The notes under the pieces are model-generated. The model saw only the letters and a list, made by a program, of their open reading frames with translations. It was not told where the DNA came from and ran no database searches. Positions 23,760 through 27,541 of a stretch of DNA of 27,541 nt are shown in pieces. Position 1 is the first letter of the stretch. Each line of letters begins with the position of its first letter. The position numbers and the translations under genes are program-made. Source of the stretch: UA16 sp965661575. GTDB lineage: Bacteria; Bacteroidota; Bacteroidia; Flavobacteriales_D; Sanyastnellaceae. The stretch covers positions 1 through 27,541 of the forward strand of contig CBFIEJ010000030.1 in the NCBI GenBank assembly GCA_965661575.1, read 5' to 3'.

Positions 23760-26135
23760 GTGCATGGAATTGATGCTGATTTTTCGGTGCTCAAATCAGA
23801 TGTTCATTGTAATTTGCACACTTTTCAACCAAGCTCTGGAAAATTGATTTCAATACGATTCAACGTGCGAATTCCCCTCCTGCTATTTAGTGGTTGTGTG
23901 ATGACCTTGATGGGATGCGCAGAGAACCAAAACCACGCCGCAAACAAAAACGACGCTTTTGTCGATTCTCTTTTGAGGACACTAAGTTTGGAAGACAAAG
24001 TGGGCGAAATGACCCAATTGACCATTGGTGCGCTCATGATGGGCGAGCCACACAAGCTGCTGGAACCCCAACACCTTGATGAAGCAAAACTTCGAGAGGT
24101 CCTCATAGATCTGCGAGTCGGGAGCGTTTTGAATTGTGGAAATCATGAACACTCTCCGAAAAAGTGGCACGAATTGATCAATGGAATTCAATCAGCTGCT
24201 TCCCAGAAGATTTCGGGCATTCCTGTGCTTTATGGCGTAGATGCTATTCATGGTCCGACCTACACCGAAAGCGGCATTCTCGGACCACAGCAAATTGGTC
24301 TTGGCGCATCTTGGAATCCCGAAAACGCCCGCAAAGCAGCGGCGAGCACTGCAGAACAGGTTCACGCATTGGGCATACATTGGAATTTCTCTCCTGTTCT
24401 TGATTTGGCGAGAGACCCGAGATGGCCGAGGTTTTGGGAGACTTTCGGCGAAGATCCTTTGCTGGTGAGTCGGATGGGTACGGCAATGATCGATGGGTAC
24501 CAAAATAGCGATGTGCCGTTTGGGGCCACGCTGAAGCACTTTTTCGGTTACGGCTTTACCCTGTCGGGGAAGGACCGCACTCCTGCATGGATTCCTGAAC
24601 GGCAATTGCGTGAGTACTTTCTGCCACCCTTCCAGGCAGCCATTGAAGCCGGCGCGATGAGCATCATGGTCAATAGTGGCGAAATCAATGGCATCCCGGT
24701 GCATTCGGACAAATCGTTGCTCACGACGCTTTTACGTGATGAACTAGGATTCGAAGGGGTGCTTGTTACCGATTGGGAGGACATCAAGTATTTGTTCACC
24801 AGACACATGGTCGCTCACGATTATAAGGAAGCTACGAAAATGGCCATTGATGCAGGAATAGACATGGCCATGGTTCCTTTGGATTTGGACTTTACAAAAC
24901 ACTTGTTCGATTTAGTCACGGAGGGAGCAATTTCAGAAAGTCGAATTGATCAATCGGTTCGCCGTATCCTCATGATGAAGGCGAAGTTGGGACTCTTCGA
25001 CACACAGGGCTTCCCACCTTCACTAGAGACTTATCCTGCAACAGAGGATTTTGAAGATGCTGCAGCAAGTGCGGCACTTGAGAGCATTACATTGCTGAAA
25101 AACGAAGAGGCTCAAGGACGCGCGGTGTTGCCTTTTTCCAGTGAAGACAAGATTTTTGTTTCAGGTCCAACGGCGCACAGTCTGAACGCGCTCAATGGCG
25201 GCTGGACCGGAACATGGCAAGGCAATGACACCTTGTACAATACAGCAGGCAGACCGACGATGGTTGAAGCCATGGAGACGCGACTCGGGTCTGAGCGCGT
25301 TGTTCACATGGATCTGGGAATGGAATTTACAGAACTGGAAATCCAGCGTGTGGTTCGCAGCATTCAACGTCAGAAGCCCTCCCGTGTGGTATTGGGACTC
25401 GGCGAGATGCCATACACTGAATTTGTTGGAAATATTGAGGACATTGCTTTGTTTGAGAACCAGAAGGCTTTAGTGAGAGCTGTGCACATGACGGGCGTGC
25501 CGTTGATTGGTGTGTTCATTGAAGGCCGCCCGCGTGCGTTTGATGACATTGAACCGATGCTGGATGCGATTGTCATGGCCTATTTGCCTGGCGATTATGG
25601 CGCTGATGCCATTGCCCAAGTGCTTGATGGCTCCTACAATCCAAGTGGCCGGTTGCCATTCACGTGGCCCCGTCATACGTCTGCGCACCTCACTTATGAC
25701 TACAAGCACACGGAGAAGTTTCACCCAAACCCTTCGAGGAGTAGCTTCAATCCACAGTATACGTTTGGATTTGGTTTGTCATATAGTGCAGTGGAATTGT
25801 CGGGGCTGAAGACGGACAGGACGGAGTATGAAATGGACGATGTCATCGAGGTCACGGTTGAGGCTAGAAATATAGGAAGTCGCCCTACCAACGAGTTGAT
25901 TGCAATTTTCAGTCAGGATAAAGTTGCGAGCATTACACCTAGCGTGGATCGGTTGAGGCATTTCCAAAAAGTCGTGGTGGAAGCGGGTGAGGCATTAACC
26001 GCCACCGCTCGAATTCCAGTCGCTGATTTGGGTTTCATCAACAGACAAAATAAGTATGTCGTTGAGCCTGGAGCATTTGGTATTCGCGTAGGCAACGAAA
26101 CCGTTGAAATAGAAGTTATTCAGAAGAACAAATAA
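23760..26135 (+). CDS. GH3 beta-glucosidase-like enzyme, predicted lipoprotein
   Basis: The frame opens with a GTG at 23760 (791 codons), given here as the outer limit. The true start is probably the TTG at 23844 or the GTG at 23865, because these put a normal lipoprotein signal (VRIPLLLFSGCVMTLMGC, lipid on Cys53) at the N-terminus. The GH3 TIM barrel (about 65-415) has VDAIHGPTY, GASWNPENARKAA, SPVLDLARDPRWPRFWETFGEDP, LKHFFGYG and the nucleophile Asp338 in LVTDWEDI. The second alpha/beta domain (about 435-640) has ESITLLKNEE and a likely acid/base Glu554 in GEMPYTEF, then NPSGRLPFTWPR. An Fn3-like end domain covers about 675-785. GH3 enzymes remove terminal beta-glucose, and sometimes other sugars, from oligosaccharides such as laminarin or cellodextrin products. 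Substrate cannot be read from sequence alone. The next gene starts 17 bases after the stop, indicating an operon. Confidence 0.9.
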   Translation: MHGIDADFSVLKSDVHCNLHTFQPSSGKLISIRFNVRIPLLLFSGCVMTLMGCAENQNHAANKNDAFVDSLLRTLSLEDKVGEMTQLTIGALMMGEPHKLLEPQHLDEAKLREVLIDLRVGSVLNCGNHEHSPKKWHELINGIQSAASQKISGIPVLYGVDAIHGPTYTESGILGPQQIGLGASWNPENARKAAASTAEQVHALGIHWNFSPVLDLARDPRWPRFWETFGEDPLLVSRMGTAMIDGYQNSDVPFGATLKHFFGYGFTLSGKDRTPAWIPERQLREYFLPPFQAAIEAGAMSIMVNSGEINGIPVHSDKSLLTTLLRDELGFEGVLVTDWEDIKYLFTRHMVAHDYKEATKMAIDAGIDMAMVPLDLDFTKHLFDLVTEGAISESRIDQSVRRILMMKAKLGLFDTQGFPPSLETYPATEDFEDAAASAALESITLLKNEEAQGRAVLPFSSEDKIFVSGPTAHSLNALNGGWTGTWQGNDTLYNTAGRPTMVEAMETRLGSERVVHMDLGMEFTELEIQRVVRSIQRQKPSRVVLGLGEMPYTEFVGNIEDIALFENQKALVRAVHMTGVPLIGVFIEGRPRAFDDIEPMLDAIVMAYLPGDYGADAIAQVLDGSYNPSGRLPFTWPRHTSAHLTYDYKHTEKFHPNPSRSSFNPQYTFGFGLSYSAVELSGLKTDRTEYEMDDVIEVTVEARNIGSRPTNELIAIFSQDKVASITPSVDRLRHFQKVVVEAGEALTATARIPVADLGFINRQNKYVVEPGAFGIRVGNETVEIEVIQKNK

Positions 26136-26152
26136 TCCCTAAATTTTTTAAT

Positions 26153-27541
26153 ATGAAGCAGTTTTTTACGCTGGCTTTTGCCGCATTTGCGTTAACGTCG
26201 ATGGCTCAGACCGCCTCGGTGACCTTTAACCTCAACATGTCGCTTGAGGAAGTTGCTGAAAGTGGAGTTTTCATGGCGGGCGGCGCTGATTTCGGAGTTC
26301 CTGGTGATAATCCAATGACAGATCCTGATGGTGACGGTGTTTATTCCATCACGATCGAGGTAACCACCCCATACACGGGTAATTACACCTTTACCAACGG
26401 AGCCTGCACGGATTGGTCTTGCAAGGAAAATATTGCGGGTCAAGATTGTGCCGATGGCACATGGAATGACCGCCTCTTGAGTGACATCACAGAGGACACC
26501 GTCATCAATACGTGCTTTGCACAGTGCTCTACAGATGGTGAATGCTTCGTGGCAGAGAACTCATACGAAGTCACATTTAACCTCAACATGTCTCAAGAAG
26601 AGGTGTCTGAGGGAGGAGTTTACCTGGCAGGTGGAGCGAGCTTTGGTGTTGCAGGTGACAATGAAATGCTCGACGAAGACGGTGATGGCATATACAGCAT
26701 CACAATGATGCTTGACGAAGGACTCGCCAGCCACTACACGTTCCTGAATGGAAATTGTGGGGACTGGTCTTGCAAAGAAGACCTTGCAGGTCTCGAGTGC
26801 GGTGACGCCGATGCTTACAACGATCGCTTCTTGCCAACAGTGACCGGTCCAACGACCATCTCGACTTGCTTTGGCGAATGCTCGACAGATGGCACTTGTG
26901 GTGAACAAGCGGCCACCTCTGCGGTTACGTTCCATGTCGACATGGGCGAGTATGAAGGCGATTATACCATGGTCAACCTCAACGGCAACTTTAATGGATG
27001 GTGTGGTGATTGCAATGAGATGACTGACGAAGATGGGGATGGTATCTACAGAGCCGATCTTGATCTGGATCAAGGAGTGACTTATGAGTACAAATTCACC
27101 TTGGATGGATGGACTGCCCAAGAAGAATTTGCTGGTGGGGAGGATTGCACATCAACCATTGATGGCTACACCAATAGAACCTTTACAGTGGGTACAATGA
27201 ACGAAGCGCTTCCAATTGTTTGCTTCAACTCTTGTGCGGCATGCGAGTCCACTGGTGGCGGAGGTGATTCTACTTACATGGTTACGTTCAATGTAAACAT
27301 GGCCAATGAAGACGTTTCAGAGCAAGGTGTTTTCATCGCTGGTGGTGCCGACTTTGGGGTGCCGGGTGATAATCCAATGCTTGATGACGACGGCGACGGT
27401 ATTTACACTATTTCAACCATTGTTCCTGCTGGATTCTCGGGATACTACACCTTTACCAACGGAGCATGTGCCGATTGGTCTTGCAAAGAAAACTTGGCTG
27501 GATTGCCATGTGGAGACCCCGCAAATTACAACGACCGCTTT
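26153..27541 (+). CDS. Secreted protein of tandem ~118 aa beta modules with DxDGDGxY motifs (partial, runs off the end)
   Basis: The frame starts at the ATG at 26153 and stays open for 463 codons to the window edge; the C-terminus is missing. A signal peptide (MKQFFTLAFAAFALTSMAQ) is followed by four modules beginning at 26219, 26570, 26924 and 27281. Modules 1, 2 and 4 are alike: VTFNxNM, VFMAGGADFGVPGDNPM, D-x-DGDGxYS, YTFTNGACxDWSCKENxAG, then NDR and a CxxxCSTDG end. Module 3 differs, with LNGNFNGWCGDCNEM, DEDGDGIYR and YEYKFTLDGW, resembling the carbohydrate-binding, starch-binding-like sandwich modules of secreted Bacteroidota enzymes. The Asp/Gly motif suggests a calcium loop, and the regular Cys suggest disulfides. 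Co-transcription with the GH3 gene suggests glycan binding or a catalytic domain further downstream, for example a laminarinase-type enzyme. That is inference. Confidence 0.85.
   Translation, partial: MKQFFTLAFAAFALTSMAQTASVTFNLNMSLEEVAESGVFMAGGADFGVPGDNPMTDPDGDGVYSITIEVTTPYTGNYTFTNGACTDWSCKENIAGQDCADGTWNDRLLSDITEDTVINTCFAQCSTDGECFVAENSYEVTFNLNMSQEEVSEGGVYLAGGASFGVAGDNEMLDEDGDGIYSITMMLDEGLASHYTFLNGNCGDWSCKEDLAGLECGDADAYNDRFLPTVTGPTTISTCFGECSTDGTCGEQAATSAVTFHVDMGEYEGDYTMVNLNGNFNGWCGDCNEMTDEDGDGIYRADLDLDQGVTYEYKFTLDGWTAQEEFAGGEDCTSTIDGYTNRTFTVGTMNEALPIVCFNSCAACESTGGGGDSTYMVTFNVNMANEDVSEQGVFIAGGADFGVPGDNPMLDDDGDGIYTISTIVPAGFSGYYTFTNGACADWSCKENLAGLPCGDPANYNDRF
26219..27541 (+). repeat. Four tandem modules of 117-119 aa (fourth truncated by the window end)
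   Basis: Module starts (VTF motif) are at 26219, 26570, 26924 and 27281, giving periods of 351, 354 and 357 bases, all in frame. Modules 1 and 4 are the closest pair, nearly identical over GGADFGVPGDNPM and YTFTNGAC; module 3 is a diverged type. Confidence 0.85.

Noticed and set aside
24192..24704. A 170-codon minus-strand frame within the GH3 gene
   Set aside because: It is antisense to the conserved GH3 barrel, including its DPRWPR and LKH motifs.
26561..27121. A 186-codon open frame on the minus strand
   Set aside because: It lies inside the + strand modular protein, whose signal peptide and in-frame repeats prove the coding strand. The low-stop antisense frame follows from its codon use.

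Overview
The window looks like chromosomal DNA of a Bacteroidota bacterium, probably a marine or aquatic member of the Flavobacteriales. The evidence is two giant secreted proteins ending in the type B sorting domain of the type IX secretion system (T9SS), a membrane-anchored beta-propeller/Y_Y_Y/LuxR regulator typical of the phylum, a short Bacteroidota-type GreA/GreB-like protein, a lack of strong Shine-Dalgarno sites, and candidate promoters of the Bacteroidota form (TTTG, then TAnnTTTG). I see no rRNA, tRNA, CRISPR array, transposase or phage gene. Genes are tightly packed; the longest gene-free stretch is about 240 bases (2426-2668).

Left part (1-6680, all + strand): a PuuD-like class I glutamine amidotransferase with an unusual lipoprotein-like leader; a fusion of a cysteine-dioxygenase-type cupin with a SAM methyltransferase; a gap holding three palindromes; a small one-pass membrane protein with a charged tail; a SulP anion permease; and an overlapping pair of YdbS/YdbT-like membrane proteins with bacterial PH (bPH2) domains.

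Middle (6695-17606): a minus-strand protein with a Bacteroidota-type helical N-terminal domain, possibly DNA-binding, and a helical-repeat body. Then come two divergent T9SS substrates. The minus-strand one (about 943 aa) joins a glycine-rich domain resembling that of ALK/LTK receptors to five 52-53 aa Cys repeats. The plus-strand one (2222 aa) is a surface or adhesin-like protein whose first half is a higher-order repeat of about 242 aa made of three Ig-like modules, followed by PKD-like domains.

Right part (17655-27541): a GreA/GreB-like factor, then a small carbohydrate-use cluster. A minus-strand operon encodes a membrane-bound one-component regulator followed 15 bases later by a GH2 beta-mannosidase lipoprotein. 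Divergent from it, a plus-strand operon encodes a GH3 beta-glucosidase-like lipoprotein followed 17 bases later by a secreted protein with four tandem ~118 aa modules, which runs off the window end. Inference: the sensor detects an oligosaccharide in the periplasm and controls glycan-degrading enzymes on both sides. No SusC/SusD pair is present within the window.

The most unusual items are the dioxygenase-methyltransferase fusion beside an exported-looking gamma-glutamyl hydrolase homologue, the three-module super-repeat, the ALK-like glycine-rich domain in a T9SS cargo, and the open-ended modular protein at the right edge. I do not see a defence system or another clearly new multi-gene machine.
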